Assembly (NCBI GenBank): GCA_025403435.1
Contig: CM046327.1
Span: forward strand, 11,152,218 to 11,216,217
Origin: Artocarpus heterophyllus
Taxonomy: Eukaryota; Streptophyta; Magnoliopsida; Rosales; Moraceae
DNA: 64,000 nt
Reading direction: 5' to 3'
Positions 47,251-58,236 of this stretch are shown piece after piece (position 1 is the first letter of the stretch; each line of letters begins with the position of its first letter). The notes beneath the pieces were generated by a model that had not been told where the DNA came from, ran no database searches, and saw only the letters and a list, made by a program, of their open reading frames with translations. The position numbers and the translations under genes were made by a program.

Positions 47251-47858
47251 GCGCGCTGGGCGCGTATCACTCTTTAATTGATAGATTTGCATTGTTATTT
47301 AGATACGTGCCTTTTCCAATGCCGATATAGCCTCTTGAGGTGGGGTCTCAGCTCGTTTCTCCATCAAGTTTAAATTGATCTCTCAATTGTAGTTGCTTAT
47401 TGAACAATGCATCTCCTTGTAGTTATACTCTGCCATCTCTTCAAAAAATGATAAGCTTTGTTTGTGAAAAGGTGATAGAAATAGATGGTACTACCTTTTT
47501 TTTCTACCTAACTTCATGTCATGCCACTCAAGCCATTAAGGAAAATCTGAAGTTGAGCCTCCTTGGAAAAGCCATGATTCGAGAAGTTGATGAGTAAGTT
47601 CTTGTATCGCCACTAAGCACCATGAAAAGGCTCCGAATCTCAAGAGTACTTGTCAATCAACCATCTCCAAGTGCCTCACACAAAAACTCAAAAACAAAAA
47701 TTAGAATAAAGAAGTAAAAATAAAAGCAAATAAAAATTTCTAAACTAAGCATAAAAATAATAAAAGAAAAGAAATGCCTAAATTAAAACCTAATCACTTC
47801 ATCACAATATTAGCTAAGTTTCTAAAATTTTCAATCCTCGACAATAGCGCCAAAAACT
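47251..47858 (-). pseudogene. Second partial gag and leader, next to LTR C
   Basis: 47310-47480 aligns with 45690-45860: AATGCCGATATAGCCTCTTG against AATGCCGGTATCGCCTTTTG, and CTCCATCAAGTT in both. It is a shortened piece of the gag N-terminus plus leader. At 47835-47852 the minus strand reads TGGCGCTATTGTCGAGGA, a primer site of the tRNA-Asp type. No open frame remains. Confidence 0.7.
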
Positions 47859-49311
47859 TATTAAAGCTTTTTTACTATATCTGCAAACATTAAGGCTCAA
47901 TTTTAGTACAAGATTCGTGATTAGGGGTTATCGTCTCCCATGATGCTTAAAGTCTAACAACTAGCTAATTACTGCAACTACAATGACTAAGCTTTATTTA
48001 AGCAATTGGAATTTAAAGGAAAATAAAATTAATCAAACTAATAAAAAAAAACTACAATCAAAATAATTAATTAACAATATGGACAATCTATGTGATAATG
48101 TATCTAGGTACTTGATTTAGCTTAATTCTTCCTATGTTTTTTCTATTTTGTGATTATTAGTTTCATTCCAGCCAATTCATTAATCTAGGACTTTAAGTTT
48201 ACGTCATCACCTCTCCTGAGCATCAAATGAGATTTTATGTATAAATATCCAAATTGATATTCCTATCTAACTTTTTTACCTACACGTTTATTAAGCTCAA
48301 CCCTAAAATTGATTATCTAAGTGTTCTCGGCCCTCTCGAGTCTCAACAATAACAAAGACTATGTTTCCTAAGTAACAATAAATTAGTCAATATCTCCCCA
48401 CTATTGCAATTCATAAATCGTATCAAATAATTCATAGGCCAAATAAACTAAAAGCATCAAGCATAGAAAAACATAAATGAATTAAAATAGAAATTACATC
48501 AACAATTAACAAAATAATCCAAACACACTCTAAATCAAACTATATCAAGCCCTAAAATAGGAAATCTAATCAAACATAGACAAATCCATTACTAATCTCT
48601 TCACAAAATTCATAAAAATAAATACACTTAACACACAAATACAAATATAAATTTTAAGACTAGGATAAAGAGAAAGGAAGAAGAAACTCTTTGTAGATAT
48701 GAACTTTAAGCCTTGAATCCTCAAAGAATCCACCAAAATCCTCCTAAAATCCTCAACTTTAAGCTCTTCTTTCCTTGGAATTTTTACTTTTACTCATGGG
48801 GTTTGTTCCCCAAATCCTCCACACCCTTTGATGTTGGATCTTTAGGGTTTTTAAGAGGTTAGGATTTCATGCAGCAACAATTTCAGCCCTTGGATCAAGA
48901 ATTTGGGAACAAGATTTCCCAAAAAAAATGGAATCAGCATGTTAGGCACCAGGGGGTGCATTGGGCATGCCCCAGCATGCATGCCTGTTTGCAGGGCTTG
49001 CTCGCAGGCATGTGAACATGCAACCTATTCTGCATGCTACATGCATCAGTGTGCGCGGGTGCACTATAGCCTACACGGCAACATGAGGGGGCCTACTGAG
49101 CCCCTGAAACATGCAAGTAGTGCACTGCAATGGCCGTTTCCACCAAAATTCACATTTTAACTTTGATTTTGATGTTTTTTTTTCATTAAACCCTAATTTA
49201 TTAATTTCCTAAAAAGTAAAACCAAAAACATCAAATAACATGTGATTAAAGATTTTCATAATATTTAAGCTTAAGAAATGATTGATTTATGAGTAAAATA
49301 CTCATTCATTA
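47859..49311 (-). repeat. LTR C (1453 bp), diverged relative of A and B
   Basis: Same layout and nearly the same length as LTR A. The right end is clearly related (TTTAAGCTTAAGAAATGATTGA and ATACTCATTCATTA against ATACTCACTCATCA), as is AATTCATAGGCCAAATAAAC, but much of the left half differs. A GC-rich island at 48950-49065 has CATGCATG at 48976 and further CATGCA/TGCATG words at 49017, 49031 and 49040. Confidence 0.8.
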
Positions 49312-50270
49312 GGATCCTTCAAAAGAACCTTAGAAAATGTTGAGCAAATTAAGAGGAGGGAAATAGTACATGACCGTTGCAAGATTGCATATTGGATAGA
49401 GATAGGGAGAGAAAAGAAATAAGGCCTCCTCAAAGATATGGCTATGCAGGTCTTGTTTCCTATGCACTCAGTATAGCTGATGATAACAATGAACCACAAT
49501 CATATCGTGAAGCTATTACTAGTCATGAATCTGGTCAATGCATTGTTGCAATGAATGAAGATATTGAGTCACTTCACAAGAATCATACTTAGGAACTTGT
49601 CAAAAGGCTAGATATTTAAAAGATTGTTGGAAGCAAATGGGTCTTCGAAAGGAAAGAAGAAATTTTTGAAGCTAGTAATGCAAGGTTTCAGGCACAACTT
49701 GTGGCAAAGGGCTTTACACAGAGAGACGGTATTGACTTCAACAAAGTTTTCTCTCCAATGATGAAACATAGCTCTATTCTGGCCTTGCTTGCCATCATAG
49801 TTCATTTCGATTTAGAACTAGAGCAGTTGGATGTCAAGACAATGTTCTTGCATGGTGAACTAGATCAAGAAATCTATATTAAACAGCTAGAGGGATTTCA
49901 AATCCAAGGAAAGGAAGACCATGTTTATTTATTGAAGAAATCTTTGTATGACCTTAAGCAATCTCCTCGATAGTGGTATAAGTAGTATCACATCTTTATG
50001 CTTAGAAAATGGCTGTTGTAAGAGTGAGTATGATAGTTGTGCGTATTACAAGAAACTCATGGATGGGTCATTCATTAATTTACTCTTGTATGTTGATGAC
50101 ATATTGGTTGCTTGTAAGAACATGCCAGAGATAAACTGTTTGAAAGCTCAATTAAGTGGAGAGTTTGAAATGAAAGATTTAGGGGCTACAAACAAAATCT
50201 TGCAGATGGAGATTTACAGGGATAGAAAAGTAGGTACATTACTTCTATCACAAAAGAAATACATGAAAAG
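49312..50270 (+). pseudogene. Copia reverse transcriptase remnant
   Basis: Resumes after LTR C: RPPQRYGYAGLVSYALSIAD, PQSYREAITS, then a stop in the conserved T-W-x-L region. IVGSKWVFERKEE, ARFQAQLVAKGFTQRDGIDF and FNKVFSP follow, then LEQLDVKTMFLHGELDQEIY (49701-49973). A frameshift at about 49970 leads to the active site INLLLYVDDILVACKNMPE and FEMKDLGATNKILQMEIYRD. YVDD is intact; at least two stops and one frameshift break the protein. Confidence 0.92.
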
Positions 50271-51050
50271 GTGATGGAGCACTTGGGAATGGAAAATTCA
50301 AAGCCTATTAGTATTTTGTTGACAAGTCACTTTAAACTCGCAACAGCCTTGTCACTGTAGACTGAGGAGGAGGTTGAACCTATGTCTCATGTTCCCTATG
50401 CTAGTGCAGTTGGTAGCATCATGTATGCCATGATTTATATTGGGCCAAATGCTGCACATGCTATTAGTGTTGTCAGTAGGTACATAGGAAATCTAGGGAA
50501 AGTTCACTAACATACAGTGAAGTGAATTTTGCGCTATCTAAAAGGTGCTATTGATGTTTCCTTGGTTTATGGGTAATCCAAGGACACCACTAGAAGTGTG
50601 GTCGGATATGTGAATTTGGATTACGCTAGAGATTTAGACAAAAGATGGTCGTTGATAGGATAGTTTTTCACTCTTTGTGGATGTACAATCAATTGGAGGG
50701 CGACACTCCAATCAATTGTTGCCCTGTCGACCTCTGAGGTAGAGTACATTCAACAACAAAAGCAGTGAAAAAAGCTATTTGGCTTCGAGGTTTGGTTGGC
50801 GAGTTGGGACTACCACAGAAAGAAATAACGCTCTACTATGACAGCCAAAGTGCTATACACTTGATAAAAATTAAATGTACCATGAGAGAACAAAATACAT
50901 TAATGTTAGGATGCACTTCATCGGAGATATTGTAGCACAAAATGTTGTCAAAGTTGAACGGATAATCCAATAGATATGGTTACCAAGTCTCTTCCAGTAA
51001 GCAAGTGGGAGAGCGGCAGAAGATGAGCTATAGGATTTTTTTTTTTTTAA
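50271..51050 (+). pseudogene. Copia RNase H remnant
   Basis: Recognisable pieces of the C-terminal Copia domain: YASAVGSIMYAM-like sequence near 50400, LKGAIDVSLVYG near 50540, DLDKRWSLIG and INWRATLQSIVALSTSEVEY near 50630-50745, KKAIWLRGLVGELGLPQKEI near 50770, and YYDSQSAIHLIK near 50840. Frameshifts and stops separate them. A purine-rich tract (GAGGTAGAGAT, 51056-51066) then precedes the 3' LTR. Confidence 0.87.
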
Positions 51051-51066
51051 TTGCCGAGGTAGAGAT

Positions 51067-51608
51067 TGTTACATAGCATTACAATTAGCCATGTGTGTGA
51101 CAATAAAAAAGACCATGATTCTTGTGGCTGATGGTAAAGCAACCCATCAGAACATATAAAGGTCACTTGACATTTACTTTTCCTTATAATGAATGACCAT
51201 TGGCTGGCCTTTTGGGCTTTTGAAAAAGCCATATAATATGGCTACAAATAGACGAGTGCTTCTAGCATTTGAAAGAAGGCCGATCTAAGAAATCAAATCA
51301 AAATCCCAATGGTCGAAGTCTAGAGTTCTTAGTCCAAATTTGAGTGTACTCTTTGGGTTCTAGTGCAAAGAGTAGGAAATTTGAGTGTAGGATTTTGAGT
51401 AAAAGTATTCTTTACATAATTGGGCTTTGGGTTGTGAGTTATATTTACTGGTGGCATTGTAATAAGCTTCTTTTATATAGTGAAAGTGGACGTAGATTTA
51501 TAGCCGAACTACTACAAATCTTTGGTGTCTTTTTTTGTGCTTATTTCAATCATTTTATTTTATTCCATTTATTTCACCATATCACCATATCGGCATTCTG
51601 CACTAACA
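51067..51608 (+). repeat. Copia 3' LTR (542 bp)
   Basis: It begins TGTTACATAGC and ends CTAACA. Co-linear with 8420-8984 and followed by AATGT (51609-51613), the near-copy of the CATGT before the 5' LTR. Confidence 0.9.
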
Positions 51609-51613
51609 AATGT

Positions 51614-52486
51614 AATTGTAGTATTATTTGAGTTCAGTAGTCTTGGATTCAATGGATAGTACATATGAGATAATGCTCAAGGATTTTTTTTAATTGCTTT
51701 TATGATTTGGTTTTTTTATGGTCAAATTACATGAGTGTCCATCCATATAAGATGAAATTATAGGATAATTTATTTTTTCTAATTTAAAATTTAACATTAT
51801 GTAACTGAGGGATGAAATTTGACCATGAGAAGAGTTCAAGAATTAAGTTAGAACAATTTTTAATACGATTAATTTTAAAAAGAAATGGAAGTTCAAAGAC
51901 TCCTAATGCATTCAACTCAACAATTTAACATATGAAGTGAGAGTGGTTAAAAAGAATTAGGAAATAAATGGTCCAGCCACCATTATTGACCCAAAACATA
52001 GAAAACACTTTTGCATTATTCTATTATCCAACAGGACAAACAAATATCGAACATAGGCTCTCAAACAAAAAAAAAAAAAAAGAAATTTTTAGGGGAGAAA
52101 ACCCCAAAAGTATTGTGATTAGGAAATATTATGTATCTTAGTTTAGGCATCGGAATTCGGGTGTATTGTTAGATAATTTTGTATGTTGGGTGCTACTTGC
52201 TACTTTCTAACTTTTTAACCATGTCATTATTTCAATACAAACAAGTACTTGCCTTGTACATGAAGACCTTCTAGACGTTTGCACCTTTTTTTCAAATATT
52301 TTTTGCGAAATTGTAGTAGGAAGCAGTTTTTTTAAAAATAATTACATCAAATAGCAAAATTTGAGATTAATTGTGCTATGTAAAAGCTTTTATATTCTAG
52401 TAAAAATTACAACAAATAACATTCATTAAAATATAAGGACAGAAAATAACAACGACGACAAAACAATTTGGATTTTTTTTTAACAT
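51614..52486. other. AT-rich intergenic DNA between Copia and Tekay-like elements
   Basis: No gene, RNA or transposon end recognised. Contains an A run near 52066. The last five bases before the next element (52487-52491, GCTAG) are its target duplication. Confidence 0.6.
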
Positions 52487-52491
52487 GCTAG

Positions 52492-54651
52492 TGTCACGCC
52501 CCGGAGTACGGGAGGTGACGTGGCGGAATATTTAGATTAATTAAAAGAGAACTTAATCGAAATTAAGGGTTTAAAAATCCCATTAAGCAAGAAACAAAGA
52601 AGATTTTTCCACCACATTTTTATAAAGGAATTTAAAATCATTAATCAAATAACAATAATTGAATAAAAACCGCGAATATGGGTTCCACAACCCACAACTT
52701 GTGCACACACATGGATCTGACAATATCACAAATACAATTACAGTCCAAGTACAAATAAAGTTGAGCCTTACATGCCTTGATTAATAATACTGAATATAAA
52801 TAAATTCTCCTAGTGCTCCTGAGTCCGGTCTGAAGAATCTCCTCCAAACCTATATGGAAAACCACCTAGAAGGGGGGGAAATTTAAAACAATAAAACGTG
52901 AGCGAAAGGCTCAGCAGGACTAGGTTTTATAAAATAATTTGATGCAAAGAAACAAAACATTATCAGGAGTATACAGAAATAAAACGTTAGATAAATAAAT
53001 AAATAAATTGAGTAGAACCGTTCTGACACAGAACAGTCTACTCGTCAAATCAAACACCAATTTACTTTTACCTAGGCAAACCATGATATCACCACCGTAG
53101 TGGCCCAGCTGGGTTTCGGGACCTGCCCCCAAGGTCGTTCGTCACACGACCCGATCTCTGATATGGCATCATGCCTTAGTGTTTGTTATCATTATCATTC
53201 AAACCCAATTACCGAGTATTGTCAATTACATTCATTATGAAATTCATTTCAAAATCACGGTGTATTAAAATACTACCGATAAAACCATTTCCAAACAACC
53301 GTTGAGAACATTTTGATAGAAATCATTTTCAAAGCCAAATCATTTCAAAACCAGGCTACCAAAGGAATAGGATAGAAGTCCTACCTCAGTACTCGTGCCG
53401 GTACCCCACACCGTAATCCCGGTCCGCTATACGTTAGTTCCACGGAACCACGAACAATCCTAGATACAAACTAAGCCGATCAATATCTAGTTCGAGACAT
53501 TCTATGTTACTAAATCATTTCATGATGTCCTAGTGTGCCATTTGTATCATTAAAATCATCCTATAAGGTTGGGATTTAAATCAGGGTTCAAAACAATGAA
53601 ATCGGGTAAAAATCACAAAATTTTCCATGCCTCGGTCGGCCTGCCGGACGCCCTGCTTCGGCCTGCCGAACTGTACAGTTCGGCCTGCCGGAAGCAAAGT
53701 TCGGCCTGCCGAACATGTCCCCAGATTCGGCCTGCCGATCGGAAGAACACCGGCCTGCCGATCATCACTCCGGCCTGCCGAACATGAACTTCGGCCTGCC
53801 GAACTGGGAAAATCCAGAAATCCCAGCCACGGGTTTCTCGATCCCCAAAATCCAAATCTGAATTCCAACCTGTTTTTCTCAATTCCCAGGCATGAAAAAT
53901 AACTATAGTTGATAGAAAAACATTCTAAAACATGTTTGGAATCATTTAAACAACATTTGAACTCAAAATCTTCAAAATCCGAAAATGAGAAAAAGAGGAG
54001 AAAAATAAAAATCTTGAATCCAATCCGTTTTTCTTCAATCTAGGCTTAGATTCTAGTTGTTCTAAGCTCATTTAACACAAATCCACGGTTTTCTAAGCTT
54101 AAACAAACTTAGATTTCAAAAACACACAAAATCGAAAATTTTGAAAAAGTTTAGAAATTTCGAATCTAACCTCGAATCGAAGCTTCAATCCGCGTTCTCG
54201 GTCGCCGAATCACGTCCCCGAGCTTCCTCCGTGCTGTTCCGAAGCTTGGATTCGAATGGAAACCAAAATTTTTTTGAAGAATTTAGAGAGAGAGAGAGGC
54301 TGCCGAGAGGGAGAGTGAAGAGAGAGAGAGAGAGTTCGTGAGAGTGAGGAGAGAGAGAGAGGAAAGGAAAATAAATAGAGAAAATCGGTGGGCGGTTTTA
54401 CTGTGCGAAAACCATGTGCCGCCCACGGTTTTGTAAAACAGAGTATTTTTAACATTTTACAAATTGTTGTGTTTTAAAACTCAAAACATCATTTTAAATC
54501 AGCAAGGAATCTTTTGAACACATTAATTTAACAAAACAACCAAAAACTAAAAATCCAACCAAATAATCTAATTAAAGTTAAAACTTTAATTATGGCACAC
54601 TAATTCATCATTTACATTACATTAATGTTAAATAAATTTCGGGACGTTACA
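52492..54651 (-). repeat. Tekay-like 3' LTR (2160 bp)
   Basis: Identical to 59151-61310 except six bases. Holds the palindromic-unit array (53637-53801) and a GA-rich microsatellite (about 54283-54362). Short open frames on both strands are not protein genes. Confidence 0.96.
53637..53801. repeat. Array of eight CGGCCTGCCG units, about 22-bp spacing (3' LTR)
   Basis: CGGCCTGCCG starts at 53637, 53659, 53681, 53702, 53728, 53751, 53771 and 53792 (steps 22, 22, 21, 26, 23, 20, 21). Several units extend to TTCGGCCTGCCGAA, an inverted repeat with a two-base centre. Units 2 and 3 are joined by a perfect 20-bp palindrome, GCCGAACTGTACAGTTCGGC (53665-53684). Spacers are otherwise unrelated and the period is not a multiple of three. 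Confidence 0.93.
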
Positions 54652-54664
54652 GCTCTCCACTCCT
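54652..54664 (-). promoter_or_regulatory. Polypurine tract of the Tekay-like element
   Basis: Minus strand AGGAGTGGAGAGC directly before the 3' LTR (TGTAACG). Expected place for plus-strand priming. Confidence 0.85.
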
Positions 54665-54699
54665 AAAAGAAATTTCGTCCTCGAAATTTACAACTCATC

Positions 54700-57600
54700 T
54701 CAAAAGCAAAACAAATGCGGATACAACTCCCGCATAACCGACTCTAGTTCCCAAGTGGCTTCGTCAACCCCGTGATGCTGCCACACGACCTTTACCAACG
54801 GTATCTCACGACGATGCAAGCTAATCACTTTCCGGTCGATGATCTGAATCGGCACTTCTTCGTACGTCGTATCCTCCTGAACCTGCACATCGCGAAACGA
54901 AACTATCTTATCCTGCTCAGGTGGACACTTCCTAAGCATCGACACATGAAATACATCATGAACGTAAGAAAGTTCGGGCGGAAGATTAAGCCGATAAGCG
55001 ACCACACCAACACGCTGAGTGATCTCGAACGGCCCAATATACCTCGGCGCGAGCTTCCCACTCACTCCGAACCGCATAGTTCCCTTACGAGGTGACACCC
55101 TCAAGAGAACAAAATCTCCAACCGCGAACTCTAAAGGTCTACGTCTCCTATCCGCGTAGCTCTTCTGCCGACTCTGAGCTGCTCTCAACCGATCCCGAAT
55201 CACCGCGACTTTCTCGTTGCTGTCACGAATCTCATCCGGCCCAAGAATAACTCTATCTTCCGGCTCGGCCCAACACACAGGTGACCGACACGGTCGCCCA
55301 TACAATGCCTCAAATGGTGCCATACCGATACTCGCCTGATAACTGTTGTTGTACGCGAACTCCGCCAAATGCAAACATTGCTTCCAATTTCCGCCGAAGT
55401 CCAACGCACAAGCACGCAACATATCCTCGAGAACCTGAATAACCCGCTCAGACTGCCCATCAGTCTGAGGATGAAACGCCGTACTGAAGTTCAAATCCGT
55501 ACCCAAAGCCTCCTGAAAACTCCTCCAGTACTTAGCATTAAACCTGGTGTCTCGATCAGAGGTGATGGACAAAGGAACTCCATGCAACCTCACAATGTTT
55601 TGCATATACAGCTCTCCGAGAATCTTCCTGGAACACGTCGACCTAAACGGAATGAAATGCGCCGATTTCGTCAACCTGTCGACCACAACCCAAACTGCAT
55701 CATGCCGCTGCTCCGTCCTCGGCAAACCTGTGAGAAAATCCATCGTCACATGCTCCCATTTCCACCCTGGAATAGGAAGCGGCTGAAGCTGACCTGCAGG
55801 CTTCTGATGCTCGGCTTTCACCTGAAGACACGTCAAACACTTGGCCACGTACTCGCGAACATCTTTCTTCATGCCTCTCCACCAATAGTGCCTCTTCAAA
55901 TCACGATACATCTTGGTGCTCCCTGGATGAATAGGAAACTGAGACCTATGAGCTTCATCTAGAACGGCTTTCGTCACCTTGGCAATAACTGGAACTGCAA
56001 GACGCTCCCAGAAGTACAACGATCCATCTGCATGCACGCTCCATTCTTCAAACTGCTCCCCGTTCTGAATCCGCGACCAAATCCCCTGCAAATGTCGATC
56101 CTGCCACTGACCTTGCTTCACCATCCGAACAAGAGCTGGAGTCGCTTTCACGTGATATAACAAAACTCGATCACCGTCTTCATGATACTGTAGCCGATAC
56201 TCACTCACTGTCGCATTCCTGCTCCAGTCCTCAAAAATCAAACAAGCGAGAATCCCTGAAGACTTCCTGCTAAGCGCATCCGCTACCACATTAGCTTTTC
56301 CAGGATGATACTGCAACGCGAAATCATAATCCTCCATGTACTCCACCCATCTGCGCTGCCTCAAGTTGAGATCCCTCTGAGTGAACAAATGCCTCAAACT
56401 CTTGTGATCGGAGAAGACCTGAAACGACGCTCCATACAAATAACATCTCCAAATCTTCAGCGCGTAGATCACCGCTGCAAGCTCTAAATCGTGAGTAGGA
56501 TAATTCCGCTCGTGAGGTCGTAGCTGTCTCGATCCGTACGCAACTACACGTCCATGCTGCATCAACACGCATCCAAGTCCGCGCCCTGACGCATCAGCAT
56601 AAACCTCATACGGCTCGTCACTACTAGGAATAATCAACACTGGAGCTGAAGTCAACCGGTTCTTCAATTCCTGAAAAGCAGACTCACAGTCTTCATCCCA
56701 CTCAAACCTGACGTTTTTCTTGGTCAACCTCGTCAACAGAGCTGCAATCTTCGAAAAGTCCTTTACAAATTTCCTGTAATATCCAGCAAGACCTAAGAAG
56801 CTGCGAATCTCCGCTACATTCCTTGGTCGTTCCCACTCCAATATAGCTTCAATCTTGGACGGATCCACTGAAATACCATGCTCCGAGATGACATGACCCA
56901 GAAATTTGACCTCAGTCAACCAGAACTCACACTTTTCCCTCTTAGCATACAACTGGTGCTCCCGCAAAGTCTGAAGCACGATCCGAAGATGCTGCTCATG
57001 CTCCTCCCATGTCTTAGAATACACAAGAATATCATCGATGAACACGATCACAAACTGATCCAGATATGGCCTAAATATCCTGTTCATCAAATCCATAAAA
57101 GCTGCTGGAGCATTCGTCAACCCGAAAGACATAACCAGAAACTCGAAGTGCCCATACCGAGTCCGAAAAGCTGTCTTGGGAATATCCTCTTCCTTGATTC
57201 TGAGCTGATGATAACCTGACCGCAAATCAATCTTCGAGAAGTATCGCGAACCTCCCAACTGATCAAATAGCTCATCAATCCTAGGCAAAGGATACTTGTT
57301 CTTCACCGTAACACGGTTCAGCTGCCGATAATCCACACATAACCTGAGAGTCCCATCGTGCTTCTTAGCGAACAAAACTGGTGCTCCCCACGGAGATGTG
57401 CTATTCCGAATATATCCTTTATCAGCAAGCTCCTGAAGTTGCTTCCTCAATTCCTTCATTTCTGCCGGTGCCATCCGATAAGGTGCCATAGAAATCGGTG
57501 ATGTCCCTGGAAACAACTCGATACCAAACTCAATTTCCCGATACGGTGGCAATCCTGGCAACTCGTCGGGGAAAACATCCTCGAACTCACCAACCACCGG

Positions 57601-58236
57601 AATCGCTACACTACTACTCGAAACATAGGGCTCGCAATCTAGATTGGCAAGAAAAGCAAAACAATCTAGATTCCTTCGCCCTCCTAGACATGACTTCATG
57701 AGACGCTCACTCATTAGCCAATCACCACCACCCTGGTAAGTGATTACCGTCCCCCTATCAGACACTAGGGTCACTTTTCTAAGTTGGCAGTCCACAACTG
57801 CACTATACCTGGACAACCAGTCCATTCCTAGAATCACATCATAGGAACTCATGGGGAGTATAATCAAATCACTTTTCAAAATCTCATCCCCAATCTTTAT
57901 TTTACAAGATTTACACATATGATTTACACACACCCGCCCCAAGGGAGAAATTATAGCTAGGGGTTCATTAAACTCTTCTATCTCTAATCCCAAGGCATGT
58001 ACAAAAGAACTCGAAATGAGAGAATGAGATGCACCGGTATCAAATAGAACGCGTGCTAGAGATCTGGAAACCAAGATCATACCATCAACAACTGCGGGTA
58101 CTGCGGAGGTGGAGGTAGGGTCTGAGGCTGAGGCTGAGATGAACGACTGGCATCCTCCCCGGTCTGCGATCCAAGACGAGCACTCCTGATTGGGCAATTC
58201 CTCTTGATGTGTCCGGGCTGCTGACAGAAATGACAA
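54700..58236 (-). CDS. Pol polyprotein: protease, RT, RNase H, integrase, chromodomain (Tekay-like)
   Basis: A 1178-codon open frame without lesions. Protease has [13 protein letters not shown] and VILGMDWL (residues about 60-155). RT has [33 protein letters not shown] and active site [14 protein letters not shown] (about 300-405). RNase H has [13 protein letters not shown] and ends at [15 protein letters not shown]. Integrase has [17 protein letters not shown] with the C-x2-C pair, D in [10 protein letters not shown] in [10 protein letters not shown] and E in DGQSERVIQ. The adaptor [14 protein letters not shown] and a C-terminal chromodomain ([16 protein letters not shown]) follow. The first Met of this frame lies inside the 3' end of gag in another frame, so how pol is made is open. 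All catalytic residues I can check are present. Confidence 0.94.
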   Translation of the reverse strand: MSFLSAARTHQEELPNQECSSWIADRGGCQSFISASASDPTSTSAVPAVVDGMILVSRSLARVLFDTGASHSLISSSFVHALGLEIEEFNEPLAIISPLGRVCVNHMCKSCKIKIGDEILKSDLIILPMSSYDVILGMDWLSRYSAVVDCQLRKVTLVSDRGTVITYQGGGDWLMSERLMKSCLGGRRNLDCFAFLANLDCEPYVSSSSVAIPVVGEFEDVFPDELPGLPPYREIEFGIELFPGTSPISMAPYRMAPAEMKELRKQLQELADKGYIRNSTSPWGAPVLFAKKHDGTLRLCVDYRQLNRVTVKNKYPLPRIDELFDQLGGSRYFSKIDLRSGYHQLRIKEEDIPKTAFRTRYGHFEFLVMSFGLTNAPAAFMDLMNRIFRPYLDQFVIVFIDDILVYSKTWEEHEQHLRIVLQTLREHQLYAKREKCEFWLTEVKFLGHVISEHGISVDPSKIEAILEWERPRNVAEIRSFLGLAGYYRKFVKDFSKIAALLTRLTKKNVRFEWDEDCESAFQELKNRLTSAPVLIIPSSDEPYEVYADASGRGLGCVLMQHGRVVAYGSRQLRPHERNYPTHDLELAAVIYALKIWRCYLYGASFQVFSDHKSLRHLFTQRDLNLRQRRWVEYMEDYDFALQYHPGKANVVADALSRKSSGILACLIFEDWSRNATVSEYRLQYHEDGDRVLLYHVKATPALVRMVKQGQWQDRHLQGIWSRIQNGEQFEEWSVHADGSLYFWERLAVPVIAKVTKAVLDEAHRSQFPIHPGSTKMYRDLKRHYWWRGMKKDVREYVAKCLTCLQVKAEHQKPAGQLQPLPIPGWKWEHVTMDFLTGLPRTEQRHDAVWVVVDRLTKSAHFIPFRSTCSRKILGELYMQNIVRLHGVPLSITSDRDTRFNAKYWRSFQEALGTDLNFSTAFHPQTDGQSERVIQVLEDMLRACALDFGGNWKQCLHLAEFAYNNSYQASIGMAPFEALYGRPCRSPVCWAEPEDRVILGPDEIRDSNEKVAVIRDRLRAAQSRQKSYADRRRRPLEFAVGDFVLLRVSPRKGTMRFGVSGKLAPRYIGPFEITQRVGVVAYRLNLPPELSYVHDVFHVSMLRKCPPEQDKIVSFRDVQVQEDTTYEEVPIQIIDRKVISLHRREIPLVKVVWQHHGVDEATWELESVMRELYPHLFCF

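Larger units (their letters stand above)
41909..49311 (-). mobile_element. Athila-related composite with three LTRs and gag only
   Basis: Order from left: LTR A (41909-43365), internal region with gag (43366-46206), truncated LTR B (46207 to about 47250), a short internal gag piece (about 47270-47858), LTR C (47859-49311). Both internal regions abut an LTR with a tRNA-Asp-type primer site, on the minus strand. Flanks are GGAGC (41904-41908) and GGATC (49312-49316). No RT or integrase is seen. A and B look like one family; C has the same layout but is clearly more diverged. The structure suggests unequal recombination between related elements plus a deletion. Confidence 0.75.
8420..51608 (+). 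mobile_element. Ty1/Copia retrotransposon (Tnt1/Tork-like), split by two nested insertions
   Basis: Two related direct repeats (8420-8984 and 51067-51608) bound gag, protease, integrase, RT and RNase H pieces in the Copia order on the + strand. Target duplications CATGT (8415-8419) and AATGT (51609-51613) differ by one base. The coding region is interrupted at 10157/40976 by an Athila-like element and at 41908/49312 by a composite Athila-related element. Removing these leaves an element of about 5 kb, normal for the family. LTR copies look about 80-85% identical by eye, so it is the oldest recognisable insertion. Every domain carries stops, frameshifts or lost active-site residues. Confidence 0.93.

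Noticed and set aside
47859..49311. LTR C as the true 5' LTR partner of LTR A
   Set aside because: It was attractive because of the near-matching flanks, but A and C are much more diverged than the LTRs of the older Copia element that contains them.
53637..53801. CRISPR-like array
   Set aside because: Spaced short repeats are superficially similar, but the units are 10-14 bp with spacers of about 8-16 bp, lie inside a plant LTR and are duplicated with it; there are no cas genes and the organism is a plant.
53569..53902. Overlapping open frames on both strands in the Tekay-like LTRs (also 60228-60561), Arg/Pro/Cys-rich
   Set aside because: They arise because the palindromic units contain no stop codon on either strand. 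The unit period is not a multiple of three and no protein motif is present.
55369..55962. 197-codon + strand frame within Tekay-like pol
   Set aside because: Shadow of the intact pol frame on the opposite strand.
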